Shown in pieces: positions 33,360 through 43,975 of a stretch of 64,000 nucleotides of DNA. The DNA lies in the NCBI GenBank assembly GCA_004347685.1, contig SLTJ01000041.1:62001-126000 (forward strand), given 5' to 3'. The DNA comes from Clostridia bacterium. Its GTDB lineage: Bacteria; Bacillota; DSM-521; Neomoorellales; SLTJ01. Within the stretch, counting starts at the first letter, position 1. Each line of letters begins with the position of its first letter. The position numbers were made by a program, and so were the translations under genes. The notes beneath the pieces were generated by a model. The model had not been told where the DNA came from. It did not search any database and worked only from the letters and a program-made list of their open reading frames with translations.

Positions 33360-34316
33360 TTGGACTGGACCTGGGTTATTAACCTATGGGAACATGCCCG
33401 CCTTCAGCTTGATACTATCTTAGCGAAGGTTTTCTGGACCGTGGTAATCTTAATCGCTGCCTATCTGGCCATTATGGTGATCAGGCACCTGGTGAGCCGG
33501 CTCTTTGCGGCGACCAAGATGGATGAAAATAAGGAAAAAACCCTGGCTGCGCTCCTCAACTCGGCTTCCCGGTATATCATCTACGCCCTGGCCGCCATGC
33601 TCATCCTGGACCTCTTCGGGGTGCCCATTACCGCCCTCCTGGCCGGAGCCGGGGTAGTCGGCCTGGCCATCGGTTTCGGGGCCCAGAGTTTGGTCAAGGA
33701 TATCATCACCGGGTTTTTCATTCTCTTTGAGGACCAGTTTCACGTCGGGGATTTTGTCGAGATCAACGGCACGGTGACCGGAACCGTGGAGGAATTGGGC
33801 CTGCGCACCACCAGCATCCGGGAGTGGTCGGGCCGAAAAGTCTATCTCGCCAACAGCGAAATAAACCGGGTCCGCAATTTTAACCGGCAGCAGCTACGGG
33901 CCATTGTTACCGCTACTTTTCCCTTTGACGAGGACCCAGTGCGGGTGCGGGCCACCCTGGAAGAGGTGTGCCGCGATATGGTGGAACAGCACCGGGACTA
34001 CTTTCTGGCCGACGCCTCCGGGGCACTCATCGAGCCGCCTCAGATCTACGGGGTCACTGATATTGACAAGAACGACAAGGGAGCCCAGGTGACCATCATC
34101 GCCCTCACCAAACCGCAATCCCTATGGACGGTGGAGAAGGTGCTGCGGGAAATGGTTTGGCAGAAATGCAATGCCCATGGCATCCGGTTAGCCTACCCGC
34201 GGCGCGTCTACGAAACCCAGGGTGGCAGTACACTTTCGCTTGCGGCCGACGCTCTCGGCCAGGAGTCCGGCGATTGGGGCGAAAGGGCCGGCCAGTTTCC
34301 CGGCCAGCCCGGCTAA
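33360..34316 (+). CDS. Small-conductance mechanosensitive channel, MscS family
   Basis: A 318-aa membrane protein with three N-terminal helices. The pore helix segment ITALLAGAGVVGLAIGFGAQ and then SLVKDIITGFFILFEDQFHV are the MscS TM3 and beta-domain linker signature. A C-terminal alpha/beta domain ends with RLAYPRRVYET; a 50-residue low-complexity tail follows. The channel releases osmolytes upon hypo-osmotic shock. The start is TTG 33360 behind AAAGAGGTGG; the earlier TTG at 33342 lacks an SD. Confidence 0.93.
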   Translation: MDWTWVINLWEHARLQLDTILAKVFWTVVILIAAYLAIMVIRHLVSRLFAATKMDENKEKTLAALLNSASRYIIYALAAMLILDLFGVPITALLAGAGVVGLAIGFGAQSLVKDIITGFFILFEDQFHVGDFVEINGTVTGTVEELGLRTTSIREWSGRKVYLANSEINRVRNFNRQQLRAIVTATFPFDEDPVRVRATLEEVCRDMVEQHRDYFLADASGALIEPPQIYGVTDIDKNDKGAQVTIIALTKPQSLWTVEKVLREMVWQKCNAHGIRLAYPRRVYETQGGSTLSLAADALGQESGDWGERAGQFPGQPG

Positions 34317-34386
34317 AGACGCTCCAGCCCCATATCCTGATACCCTACAAGTGTCCCACTTCCCACCTCTCATTTTCAGGATTGCC

Positions 34387-35571
<1,185 letters not shown>

Positions 35572-35577
35572 ACGAGT

Positions 35578-36774
35578 TCACTCCTTATCAACCATCTTTA
35601 CTACTTCTGCCAGTATTCTCCTCGCTACCTCTTTCTTCCCGAGCTGGGGAAGCTCCTTTACCGAACCGTCAGCGAAAATCAAGGTGACGATATTAGTGTC
35701 ACTGCCAAACCCGGCCCCGGGCCGGGTAACGTCGTTAGCCACCAGCAGGTCAAGGTTTTTCTCAGCCAGCTTCCTCTGGCCACTGTCCAGGAGGTCATGG
35801 GTTTCAGCCGCAAACCCGACCAGAATCTGCCTGGTTTTTCTTCTCCCGAGCTCGGCCAGGATGTCGGGAGTAGGCGCCAGTTCCACAATCAAAGGTTGCC
35901 CTTGCTTCTTGATCTTCTGGGAGGCGGCCTTTACCGGACGGTAATCAGCGACCGCGGCTGCCTTGAAGACAATATCCACGCCGGGGAAATGCTCCAGCAC
36001 GGCCTGGTACATCTCCGCGGCGGTTTCTACCGGGATAACCACGGCCCCCGAAGGCGGGGCTAAGGCGGTGGGGGCGGTTATCAACACGACCTCCGCGCCC
36101 ATTTCGAGAGCGACTTCGGCCACAGCATAGCCCATTTTCCCCGAACTGCGGTTACCGATGTAGCGGACGGGATCCAGGGGCTCACGCGTCCCCCCGGCTG
36201 TTATCAGCACCTTCCGCCCGGATAACTCCGTGCCGGCCCCCAACACTTCCTCCAGCACCGCCAGAATGGTTTCCGGTTCCGGCAACCGCCCCTCGCCCAC
36301 CGCGCCACACGCCAGCCAGCCGCTACCAGGGGCCATGACGTGGTATCCCAAAGCCTTCAGCCGCTCCAGGTTATCTTGTACCGCCCGGTGCCTGTACATC
36401 TGCACGTTCATGGCCGGGGCAACTATCACCGGGGCCCTGGTGGCCAGCACCAGGGTGGTCAGCAGGTCGTCAGCCAAACCATGGGCCAGCCGCCCGACAA
36501 CATGGGCCGTAGCCGGGGCAATGAGCACGGCTTCAGCCTGTTCGGCCAGGCGGATGTGCGGTATGGGAGTGGGGCCGGGGGCAAACATCTCCGTCCAGGT
36601 TTGCCGACCGGTCAGGCTGGCAAAGGTAAGCGGGGAAACAAACTCCTGCGCGGCCCGCGTCAGGACTACCTCTACCTGTGCCCCACACTTGACCAACTGA
36701 CTTACCAGTTCAGCACTCTTGTAAGCCGCAACGCTTCCGGTTATGCCCATCAGGATTGTTTTTCCAGTTAACAA
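35578..36774 (-). CDS. coaBC: Bifunctional phosphopantothenoylcysteine decarboxylase / phosphopantothenate-cysteine ligase
   Basis: Coenzyme A synthesis steps 2 and 3. The CoaC flavoprotein half (about 1-180) has GITGSVAAYKSAELVSQLVK, an IAPATAHVVGRLAHGLADDL loop and APAMNVQMY. The CoaB half has LITAGGTREPLDPVRYIGNRS, a nucleotide-binding turn, and VFKAAAVADYRPV. A 398-aa fusion as usual. It lies 164 bases downstream of rpoZ; no gene is visible in that gap. Confidence 0.97.
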   Translation of the reverse strand: MLTGKTILMGITGSVAAYKSAELVSQLVKCGAQVEVVLTRAAQEFVSPLTFASLTGRQTWTEMFAPGPTPIPHIRLAEQAEAVLIAPATAHVVGRLAHGLADDLLTTLVLATRAPVIVAPAMNVQMYRHRAVQDNLERLKALGYHVMAPGSGWLACGAVGEGRLPEPETILAVLEEVLGAGTELSGRKVLITAGGTREPLDPVRYIGNRSSGKMGYAVAEVALEMGAEVVLITAPTALAPPSGAVVIPVETAAEMYQAVLEHFPGVDIVFKAAAVADYRPVKAASQKIKKQGQPLIVELAPTPDILAELGRRKTRQILVGFAAETHDLLDSGQRKLAEKNLDLLVANDVTRPGAGFGSDTNIVTLIFADGSVKELPQLGKKEVARRILAEVVKMVDKE

Positions 36775-36938
36775 GTCTGGCTACCCCCCGCCCTTTTAAA
36801 CCCTTACTTCCGCACATCTGCGCCCAGTGGAAAGGAATCACGCGCAGCGTTTGGTTCCGGCTGGTCCGGGTTGGGAGAGTGCTGCAGAAATCTTTTCGCT
36901 GGGCGGCAGGGCTGGAGTTCTGCAACCGCTTTCCAGCT

Positions 36939-37151
36939 TCACTTAATGCCTCGCCGCGTCTGCTGGTAGATGATTTTGCCCCTGGCAATTTCTTCGAGGG
37001 CCGTACTGACCGGACGTATTACCAGGGCGCTGGGGTTGAGATTGCCTTGCTGGAGGGCCGTTAACTGGCGCGCCCTCTTGGCCGCCAGGACGGCCAGCGT
37101 GTACTTGCTGGGGATGTACCTGGTCAGTTCGTCAATGGTCGGCTTGTTCAC
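36939..37151 (-). CDS. rpoZ: RNA polymerase omega subunit
   Basis: A 70-aa protein: NKPTIDELTRYIPSKYTLAV, then AAKRARQL and a C-terminal helix, ending LEEIARGKIIYQQ. This matches omega, which chaperones beta-prime. The start is GTG 37151 with AGGAGAGGTG upstream; the open frame runs 13 codons further, inside the gmk end region, without homology. Its position between gmk and coaBC is the standard one. Confidence 0.93.
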   Translation of the reverse strand: MNKPTIDELTRYIPSKYTLAVLAAKRARQLTALQQGNLNPSALVIRPVSTALEEIARGKIIYQQTRRGIK

Positions 37152-37156
37152 CCTGC

Positions 37157-37732
37157 TCACCTCTCCTGCATTACCCTCGCGCAACGACATTTTTCGGCTG
37201 TGAGAATGGACTTTATCTTTTCTACGGCGTCTTTCACTACATCATTGACGACCACATAGTCGTAACTGGAGACGTCCTTTAGTTCGTTCTCAGCCCACCT
37301 CAAGCGGATTTCCATGTCCTCCGGCGATTCGGTCCCTCTGCCTGCTATGCGCACCGCCAGCTCCTGTAAGGAAGGAGGGCAAACAAAGATAAAAACCCCC
37401 GCGGGGAACCTCTCCTTTACTTGGGAGGCTCCCTGGGTGTCTATTTCCAAAAGCACGTCATAGCCGGAAGCCAGATACTCCTCAACCTTTTCTCGCGGTG
37501 TCCCGTAAAAATGGTCGTAGACCTGGGCCCACTCCAGGAAGGCCCCCCGGGCCACCATCTCCTCAAATTCTTTCCGGCTGACAAAATAATAATCCACCCC
37601 GTCTTTTTCCCCGGCACGCGGGCTTCGGGTAGTAACGGAGACGGAGTAGCGTATCTCAGGCAACTGGGACAGCAGTTCGCGGCAGATAGTGCCCTTCCCC
37701 GCCCCTGAGGGGCCGGAGAGGACGACGAGCAA
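37157..37732 (-). CDS. gmk: Guanylate kinase
   Basis: Phosphorylates GMP to GDP. GPSGAGKGTICREL is the P-loop; SVTTRSPRAGEKDGVDYYFV is the GMP-binding core; EIDTQGASQV and RIAGRGTESPEDMEIRL (lid and Arg residues) follow. Length 191 aa is slightly shorter than common bacterial enzymes. The start is TTG 37732, with only weak ribosome sites just before it, so translation probably couples to remA, whose stop lies 8 bases upstream. Confidence 0.96.
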   Translation of the reverse strand: MLVVLSGPSGAGKGTICRELLSQLPEIRYSVSVTTRSPRAGEKDGVDYYFVSRKEFEEMVARGAFLEWAQVYDHFYGTPREKVEEYLASGYDVLLEIDTQGASQVKERFPAGVFIFVCPPSLQELAVRIAGRGTESPEDMEIRLRWAENELKDVSSYDYVVVNDVVKDAVEKIKSILTAEKCRCARVMQER

Positions 37733-37739
37733 CCCCAGC

Positions 37740-38018
37740 TTATTCTTCAGAGACTTCCTCCTCCCGCAGAACCGTACTTTTGGCCGACAGCCGGTGGGCC
37801 ACCGTTTCCGGCTGCACTGCCGAAAGAATTATGTGGTCACTGTCGGTGATGATTACCGCCCGGGTACGGCGGCCATAAGTAGCGTCAATAAGAACACCCT
37901 TATCCCTGGCATCCGAGATAATGCGCTTGATAGGCGCCGACTCGGGGCTGACAATGGCCACGATCCGATTGGCCGAAACAATATTGCCGAAACCGATGTT
38001 AATAAGCTTAATACCCAC
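37740..38018 (-). CDS. remA: Extracellular matrix regulator RemA (DUF370)
   Basis: A 92-aa protein with the conserved core [20 protein letters not shown] and [20 protein letters not shown], the RemA/DUF370 signature. In B. subtilis RemA binds DNA as a wrapped ring and activates matrix and osmoprotection genes. The C-terminal 15 residues are charged and variable. Position between yicC and gmk is conserved. Here it may regulate the exopolysaccharide and S-layer genes about 25-30 kb away, which is only a hypothesis. Confidence 0.95.
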   Translation of the reverse strand: MGIKLINIGFGNIVSANRIVAIVSPESAPIKRIISDARDKGVLIDATYGRRTRAVIITDSDHIILSAVQPETVAHRLSAKSTVLREEEVSEE

Positions 38019-38074
38019 TCCCCGAACCTCCCCACTTGCTTTTTCGGCCCATAAGCCTGAGAAACCTTCACCTC

Positions 38075-38953
38075 CTATTCCAGGTTCTGCACCTGCTCCC
38101 GCATCTTCTCAATTTCGCCCTTGGCCTCTATCACCTGACGGCTGATTTCCAGGTTACCGCTTTTAGCCCCGATGGTGTTTACTTCACGGTAAAGCTCCTG
38201 CAATAAAAAATCGAGTTCCTTGCCTGTAGGCCCCTGGCGTTCCAGGCACTCCCCTACCCGCGACAGATGGCTTTTCCAGCGCACAACCTCCTCGGTAATA
38301 TCGCTGCGTTCGCTATAAAGGAGAACCTCGGCCGCCAGCCGCTGCGCATCCACCAGACCGGCGGCCCCCAGATCGGCCAGCCTGCGCTCCAGCCTTTCCC
38401 GCACCTCGGCCGGTATCCTGCCGGCCACCGCGGCTACCCCGGCCTGCATTTCGGCCAGGGCCTCGGCCCGAACCCACAGGTCAGCGGCCAGCCGGGCTCC
38501 TTCTGCTTCCCTGGCCTTGGTTAACTCCGTCAGGGCCTCCTTCACCACGGTGGCCAGATACGGCCACACCGTTTCTGGGCCGGCGACAACTTCCCTGACC
38601 TTGATTATCTCAGGAAAGCGGCTGAGGGCGAAGGCGCCAACATTCACCGGAATATCCAGAATTTGAGCCATTTCCCTCAAGGCCTTATGATAAGCCATTG
38701 CTAGGCCCTTGTCAACCTCTATAACGCGATTTTGCTCCCCCAGCCACTGGATATCTACAAAAATGTCTATGTGGCCCCGGAATACCTGTTCGCGCACCAA
38801 TTGCCTGACTTGACCCTCCAGGGGCCAGAGTTGCCGTGGCAGGCGGATATTCATTTCCAGGGAACGACCATTCACCGCCCGGACCTCTACCTGTACCGCC
38901 AAGTCCGCGCCGGTCACCGCGGCTCGCCCGTATCCAGTCATGCTCCTGGGCAT
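38075..38953 (-). CDS. yicC: YicC-family endoribonuclease
   Basis: A 292-aa protein: [13 protein letters not shown] at the N-terminus and [18 protein letters not shown] match the YicC/YloC N-terminal domain; [17 protein letters not shown] and [20 protein letters not shown] match the C-terminal one. YicC members are endoribonucleases affecting small RNAs. It heads the remA-gmk-rpoZ-coaBC-metK run, and its start abuts the dapL stop (adjacent codons), so it is likely co-transcribed with dapF-dapL. Confidence 0.96.
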   Translation of the reverse strand: MPRSMTGYGRAAVTGADLAVQVEVRAVNGRSLEMNIRLPRQLWPLEGQVRQLVREQVFRGHIDIFVDIQWLGEQNRVIEVDKGLAMAYHKALREMAQILDIPVNVGAFALSRFPEIIKVREVVAGPETVWPYLATVVKEALTELTKAREAEGARLAADLWVRAEALAEMQAGVAAVAGRIPAEVRERLERRLADLGAAGLVDAQRLAAEVLLYSERSDITEEVVRWKSHLSRVGECLERQGPTGKELDFLLQELYREVNTIGAKSGNLEISRQVIEAKGEIEKMREQVQNLE

Positions 38954-40138
38954 TTACCCCGGCCTCGCTACGTCCAGGTGGCCAAAGGCGTTTTGCAGGC
39001 GTTCCAGACTTTCCCGCAGCAAATCCTCACCAATGGTCAGGCTGGCCCGGAAGTAACCCTCGCCGCAAGCGCCGTACTCGTTGCCGGGCGTAATTATTAC
39101 TCCGGCCTTCTCCAGAACTTCTTCAGCGAACTGGCCGGAAGTGTAGCCACGGGGAACGGGGGCCCAGACATAAAACGTGCCTTTAGGTTTGTCCAAGTGC
39201 CAGCCCAGGGAATTCAGGCCGTCAACCAAGATATCCCGCCGCTGCTGGTACACCTGACGCAGCTTCTCAATATTTTCCTGGGCCGCGGTTAGGGCTTTAA
39301 TGCCGGCGTACTGGACGGCCTGGAAAACCCCGGAATCGATGTTGGATTTTAAGGTAGTCAGGGCTTTGATAATTTCCGCGTTCCCCACCGCCCAGCCCAG
39401 CCGCCACCCGGTCATGTTATATGGTTTGGACAGGGAGCCAAATTCTATGCCTACTTCCCTGGCGCCCGGCACTTCCAGAAAGCTGGGGGCCCGGTAGCAG
39501 TCGTACGTAAGTTCCGTATAGGCCGCGTCGTGGCAGATAATGAGGTCGTAGAAGCGGGCAAAGGCCACCGCCTCCTGAAACCGTTCCCGGGAGGCGACGG
39601 CCGCTGTGGGGTTGTTGGGATAGTTGAGGAACAGTATTTTGGCCTTCCGGGCCACTTCGCCGGGAATCAGGCTGAAATCAGGCCAAAAATCGTTGCCTGC
39701 CAGAAGGGGCATGGCATAAGGCTCGCCGCCAGCCAGGATGGTGCCGATCTTGTATACCGGATAGGACGGGTCGGGAACCAGGTTTATATCTCCAGGGTCC
39801 ACGTAACACATAGAGATGTGGGCAATTCCTTCCTTGGAACCGAGCAGGGTCACCACTTCTGATCGCGGATCGAGCTCCACCCCGTAGCGCTCCCGGTGCC
39901 AGGAAACTACCGCCTGGCGGAATTCCAGCATGCCGGCCGAAGTGGGGTAGCGGTGGTTGGCCGGGTCCCCGGCGGCCCGCTCCAGTTCGGCGATTACGGT
40001 CTGGGGGGTGGGGGAGTCCGGATCGCCGATACCCAGGCTGATGAGTTTCTCGCCCTGCTCCTTGGCCCGGGCGATCTTTTCCTCAATCCGGGCAAAAAGA
40101 TACGGTGGTAAATTCTGTAATCTGGCAGCCAAGTGCAC
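38954..40138 (-). CDS. dapL: LL-diaminopimelate aminotransferase
   Basis: Transfers an amino group from glutamate directly to tetrahydrodipicolinate, making LL-DAP for lysine and peptidoglycan. PLP class I/II fold: [40 protein letters not shown] and the lysine segment [15 protein letters not shown]. Length 394 aa. It pairs with dapF upstream (17-base gap), giving the DapL shortcut common in Clostridia. Other class-I aminotransferases share the fold, but the pairing with dapF makes this the best call. Confidence 0.9.
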   Translation of the reverse strand: MHLAARLQNLPPYLFARIEEKIARAKEQGEKLISLGIGDPDSPTPQTVIAELERAAGDPANHRYPTSAGMLEFRQAVVSWHRERYGVELDPRSEVVTLLGSKEGIAHISMCYVDPGDINLVPDPSYPVYKIGTILAGGEPYAMPLLAGNDFWPDFSLIPGEVARKAKILFLNYPNNPTAAVASRERFQEAVAFARFYDLIICHDAAYTELTYDCYRAPSFLEVPGAREVGIEFGSLSKPYNMTGWRLGWAVGNAEIIKALTTLKSNIDSGVFQAVQYAGIKALTAAQENIEKLRQVYQQRRDILVDGLNSLGWHLDKPKGTFYVWAPVPRGYTSGQFAEEVLEKAGVIITPGNEYGACGEGYFRASLTIGEDLLRESLERLQNAFGHLDVARPG

Positions 40139-40155
40139 CTAAAAACTTACCTCCT

Positions 40156-40986
40156 CTATTTTAGCCTTCCCCGGAAAACCTCGGTAGCCGGACCCTTCAT
40201 GAAGACGTTTTTCCCCGGCTCCCAGGCAATCTCCAGAACCCCGCCCGGGAGCTCCACCCTGGCGGGGCCGGTGACTTTACCGTTCAGTACGGCCGCCACC
40301 AGCGCGGCGCAGGCACCGGTGCCGCAGGCCAGGGTCGGTCCGACACCCCGCTCCCACACCGTTACTGCCAGGCGGTCGGGAGCCAGGACTTCCACCAGTT
40401 CGACGTTGGTGCGCTCCGGGAAGGCGGCGTGCCTTTCGATCCTGGGCGCCAGGGCAGAAAAATTCAGCCGGGCGGCATCTTCCTGGAAAATGACGCAGTG
40501 GGGGTTGCCCATGGACACGCAAGTCACGGGAATGGCCAGCCCGTCCACCTCGAGTTCCCAGCCCACCACCGGGTTTTTGGCCGCCACCACCGGGATGACC
40601 TCCGGGCTGAGCCGCGGCGGACCCATATCCACGGTTACCGCGGTCACCCGGCCGCCAGTGACTTCCAGCGCCAGCGCCACTATGCCGCTGGCGGTCTCCA
40701 CCTCCACCCTGGACCGGGAAGCCAGCCCCTCTTCATATAGGTACTTGCCCAGGCAGCGAACCGCATTGCCACACATTTGCGCTTCGCTGCCATCGGCATT
40801 GAAGATACGCATCCGGGCCCGACCATCACCAGCCGGCCAGAAGACAACCAGGCCGTCGGCCCCGATACCAAAGTGGCGGTCGCAGACTGACAGGGCCAGG
40901 CGGCCCAGATCCTCAGACAAGGCCTGGGCACTGGCATCCACCATGACAAAGTCATTCCCCAGGCCGTGCATCTTGACAAAATCCAC
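40156..40986 (-). CDS. dapF: Diaminopimelate epimerase
   Basis: Converts LL-DAP to meso-DAP without cofactor. FNADGSEAQMCGNAVRC and ACGTGACAALVAA carry the two catalytic cysteines in the expected motifs; GLGNDFVMVDA begins the protein. 276 aa. It lies just upstream of dapL. Gene order dapF-dapL suggests both make meso-DAP for wall synthesis in this spore former. Confidence 0.97.
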   Translation of the reverse strand: MDFVKMHGLGNDFVMVDASAQALSEDLGRLALSVCDRHFGIGADGLVVFWPAGDGRARMRIFNADGSEAQMCGNAVRCLGKYLYEEGLASRSRVEVETASGIVALALEVTGGRVTAVTVDMGPPRLSPEVIPVVAAKNPVVGWELEVDGLAIPVTCVSMGNPHCVIFQEDAARLNFSALAPRIERHAAFPERTNVELVEVLAPDRLAVTVWERGVGPTLACGTGACAALVAAVLNGKVTGPARVELPGGVLEIAWEPGKNVFMKGPATEVFRGRLK

Positions 40987-41062
40987 TCCAGGCCACCTCT
41001 CCTTTAGCGTGCGGGACCGGATTGCCCGGCCGCGCCCGGTCAGGCAAGTTCCGCCGCCTGTG

Positions 41063-43801
41063 CTAAGCCCTGACCACCACCAACCTCCGCCAGATCCCAG
41101 CCACCAGAAGTTTCTGTAGCCCGACCAGGAGGGTCCAGAGGCCGGCGGCGACCAAGGCCATGGTCATCTGAATAGGACTGAGGGGAACCGTCTCAAACAG
41201 TACCTGCAACGGCCCCCAGTAAGTGACGGCTAGCTGCATCAAAACCGATACGGTTACTGCCAATAAAAGGTAATAATTGCTGCGCAAGTTGCTCCAGCCG
41301 CTGATTTCCAGGACGTAGAACAACTGGCTGAAAACCAGGGTGTTGAAGGCCATGCTGCGGGCCAGGGCCAGGTTGGTGTGACTCCAGAGCAGGGCCAGAA
41401 TAAACACCGATATGGTGCCGGCACAGATCAGGCTCCCGCGTACCAGAATGTGGGTGGCCATGCCGTGGGCAAAAAAGCCTTCCCTGGGGGAGCGGGGCGG
41501 CTGCCGCATGAGATTCATCTCCGGGCGGTCCAACCCCAGGGCCATGGCCGGCAGCCCGTCCGTCACCAGGTTCATCCAGAGTATCTGGATAGGCAGGAGC
41601 GGGACCGGTATCCCCACGACCATGGCCAGCATCATGGTCAAGACTTCACCGGCATTGCAAGAAAGCAGGTACTGAACGAATTTGCGGATGTTGTTATATA
41701 TGGCCCGCCCCTCTTCAACGGCCGCGGTAATAGTAGCGAAATTATCATCGGCCAGCACCAGGGCCGCGGCCTCCCGCGTTACTTCCGTTCCGGCCTGGCC
41801 CATGGCCACGCCGATATCGGCCTCCTTTATCGCCGGGGCATCGTTTATCCCGTCGCCGGTCATGGCCACCACATGGCCTTTGGCCCGCAGGGCCCGCACC
41901 AGCCGCAGCTTGTGGTGCGGTGAGACGCGGGCAAACACATCTACTTCCTCGACCGCCGCCGCTAGTTCCGCGTCACTCATGGCCTCCAACTGCATCCCGG
42001 TCAGGCTGCGGAGTTCCTCCGCGCCCAATCCCGCCTGGATAGCAATGGCCCTGGCCGTCAACTCGTGATCCCCGGTCACCATCACCGTCTTGATGCCCGC
42101 TGTCCGGCAGACCCGAATGGCCTTGGCGGTTTCCGGCCGCAGGGGATCAATAATCCCGGCCAAACCCACAAAAACCAGGTCTTTTTCTACCTGGCCGGCA
42201 GAATCGAGAGCGGCAAAGCCGGGGGGCAGATCCCGGTAAGCCATGGCCAGAACCCGGTAGGCCTGTCCAGCCAGGGCGTCATTCTGGGCCAGGATCCTCG
42301 CCTGGCGGGCCTCTGTCAGGGGCTCCACCCCGTGGCTGGTAAGAACGCCGGTACACAACTTAAGGACAATATCCGGCGCCCCCTTGATCCAGGCCCGGGC
42401 CATCCCCCCCGGCCGCCGCGTCACCACTGTCATGCGTTTACGCTCAGAATCAAAGGGGATCTCTGCGGCTCTCGGCTCTCTACTTTCGACATCTTCACGC
42501 CAGAATCCTCCTTTGGCCGCCGCTACCAGCAAGGCTCCCTCGGTAGGGTCACCCGCCACCTGCCACTCTGGGCCGGGCTTACGCCGCAGCCAGCCGCCCA
42601 CAGTGATATTATCCTTCTTGAGGACGGCGTTATTGCATACCGCCGCTATCTGCAGAAACATTTCCAATTGCGGGTCCTGGTCCAGCCTTCGCCCTGCTTC
42701 GTGAAAATCACCCTGGGGCACATACCCTTCACCGCTAACCACGATTTTCCGTTCCGGCAAGGCTATTTCCCGTACCACCATCTTGTTTTGCGTCAGGGTG
42801 CCGGTCTTGTCGGAACAGATGCAGGTGGCGCAGCCCAGGGTTTCTACTGCCGGCAGTTGGCGAACAATGGCGTTGCGCCGGCTCATCCTCTGCACGCCTA
42901 TGGCCAGGGCCACGGTGACAATGGCTGGCAGCCCCTCTGGAATGGCCGCCACCGCCAGGCTCACCCCGGCCAAGAACATCTGGTAAGTGGGCAGGCCCCG
43001 GGCCAGACCCAGAAAAACGACCAGGGCGCAGACCCCGAGACAAACCGCCACCAGCCACCGGCCCAAGACCCCCAGACGCCGCTGCAAGGGTGTCTCCTGC
43101 CCTCCTGCTTCTTCAATCATCCCCGCGATCTGTCCCATCTGGGTATCCATGCCCGTAGCCACGACCATCCCCCGGCCCCGGCCCCTAGTCACCACTGTCC
43201 CCTGGAAAACCATATTCCGCTGATCCCCCGGCCCCGCCGTCCCCGGCAATGGCGCTGTGCTCTTGGATACCGGGACAGATTCCCCGGTCAGGGCCGATTC
43301 ATCCACCTCCATGGCCACGGTCCCCACCAGGCGGGCATCGGCCGGCACCCGGTCCCCGGCCTCCAGGACCAGGATATCCCCGGGGACGATCGCATCTGCC
43401 GGAAGGCGTTGGGTTTCTCCGGCCCGCATCACCCGGGCCTCGGGGGCGGTAAGCCGGCGCAAAGCCTCCAGGGATTTTTCCGCCCGGTATTCCTGCATAA
43501 AACCCAGGACGGCGTTTAACACCACGATAGCCAGGATGGTGACCGCGTCCAGCCATTCGCCGAGGAACGCACTCACGGCAGCGGCCCCCAGCAACACCAG
43601 GACCATGAAATCGGTAAATTGCCTGGCCAGGAGGATCGCGGGTGCCAGCCTTTGCCCGGCCCTCAGCCGGTTCGCCCCAAAAGAGGCCAGCCTCCGGGCC
43701 GCTTCTTCTGGAGAGAGCCCGCTTTCGGCGTCGCTCTGCCATACCTGGGCCACTTCCGCTACCGGCATCTGGTACCAGGCGACATCGGTTTTGGTATTCA
43801 T
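41063..43801 (-). CDS. P-type ATPase, SERCA-like Ca2+ transporter (P2A)
   Basis: A 912-aa ion pump. The phosphorylation site is [17 protein letters not shown] loop in [14 protein letters not shown]; hinge [14 protein letters not shown]. Ion-site residues are those of [24 protein letters not shown] (M4), [14 protein letters not shown] (M5, Asn and Glu) and [15 protein letters not shown] (M6, Asn, Thr, Asp). So Ca2+, possibly Mn2+, export is expected. Ten membrane helices. A lone gene, converging on nothing, with a 174-base gap to the divergent rqcH. Confidence 0.93.
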   Translation of the reverse strand: MNTKTDVAWYQMPVAEVAQVWQSDAESGLSPEEAARRLASFGANRLRAGQRLAPAILLARQFTDFMVLVLLGAAAVSAFLGEWLDAVTILAIVVLNAVLGFMQEYRAEKSLEALRRLTAPEARVMRAGETQRLPADAIVPGDILVLEAGDRVPADARLVGTVAMEVDESALTGESVPVSKSTAPLPGTAGPGDQRNMVFQGTVVTRGRGRGMVVATGMDTQMGQIAGMIEEAGGQETPLQRRLGVLGRWLVAVCLGVCALVVFLGLARGLPTYQMFLAGVSLAVAAIPEGLPAIVTVALAIGVQRMSRRNAIVRQLPAVETLGCATCICSDKTGTLTQNKMVVREIALPERKIVVSGEGYVPQGDFHEAGRRLDQDPQLEMFLQIAAVCNNAVLKKDNITVGGWLRRKPGPEWQVAGDPTEGALLVAAAKGGFWREDVESREPRAAEIPFDSERKRMTVVTRRPGGMARAWIKGAPDIVLKLCTGVLTSHGVEPLTEARQARILAQNDALAGQAYRVLAMAYRDLPPGFAALDSAGQVEKDLVFVGLAGIIDPLRPETAKAIRVCRTAGIKTVMVTGDHELTARAIAIQAGLGAEELRSLTGMQLEAMSDAELAAAVEEVDVFARVSPHHKLRLVRALRAKGHVVAMTGDGINDAPAIKEADIGVAMGQAGTEVTREAAALVLADDNFATITAAVEEGRAIYNNIRKFVQYLLSCNAGEVLTMMLAMVVGIPVPLLPIQILWMNLVTDGLPAMALGLDRPEMNLMRQPPRSPREGFFAHGMATHILVRGSLICAGTISVFILALLWSHTNLALARSMAFNTLVFSQLFYVLEISGWSNLRSNYYLLLAVTVSVLMQLAVTYWGPLQVLFETVPLSPIQMTMALVAAGLWTLLVGLQKLLVAGIWRRLVVVRA

Positions 43802-43975
43802 GTTACCCCCTCACCTGCTGGTAAGTTTAGCCATGAAGATCTATATTCGCTGGTGGCCTGGAAAATGCCTCGCTATTGACAGCTCTGCCCAGCCACCATC
43901 CTTGACAACAGACAAAACTCTCCTTAAGATAGAAAGGCCAAGGTTTGAGTGTTTCTGACAAGGGGTGGGGAACAG

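Noticed and set aside
35572-35577. Possible SAM riboswitch ahead of metK
   Set aside because: The coaBC-metK spacer is six bases, so no leader exists here.
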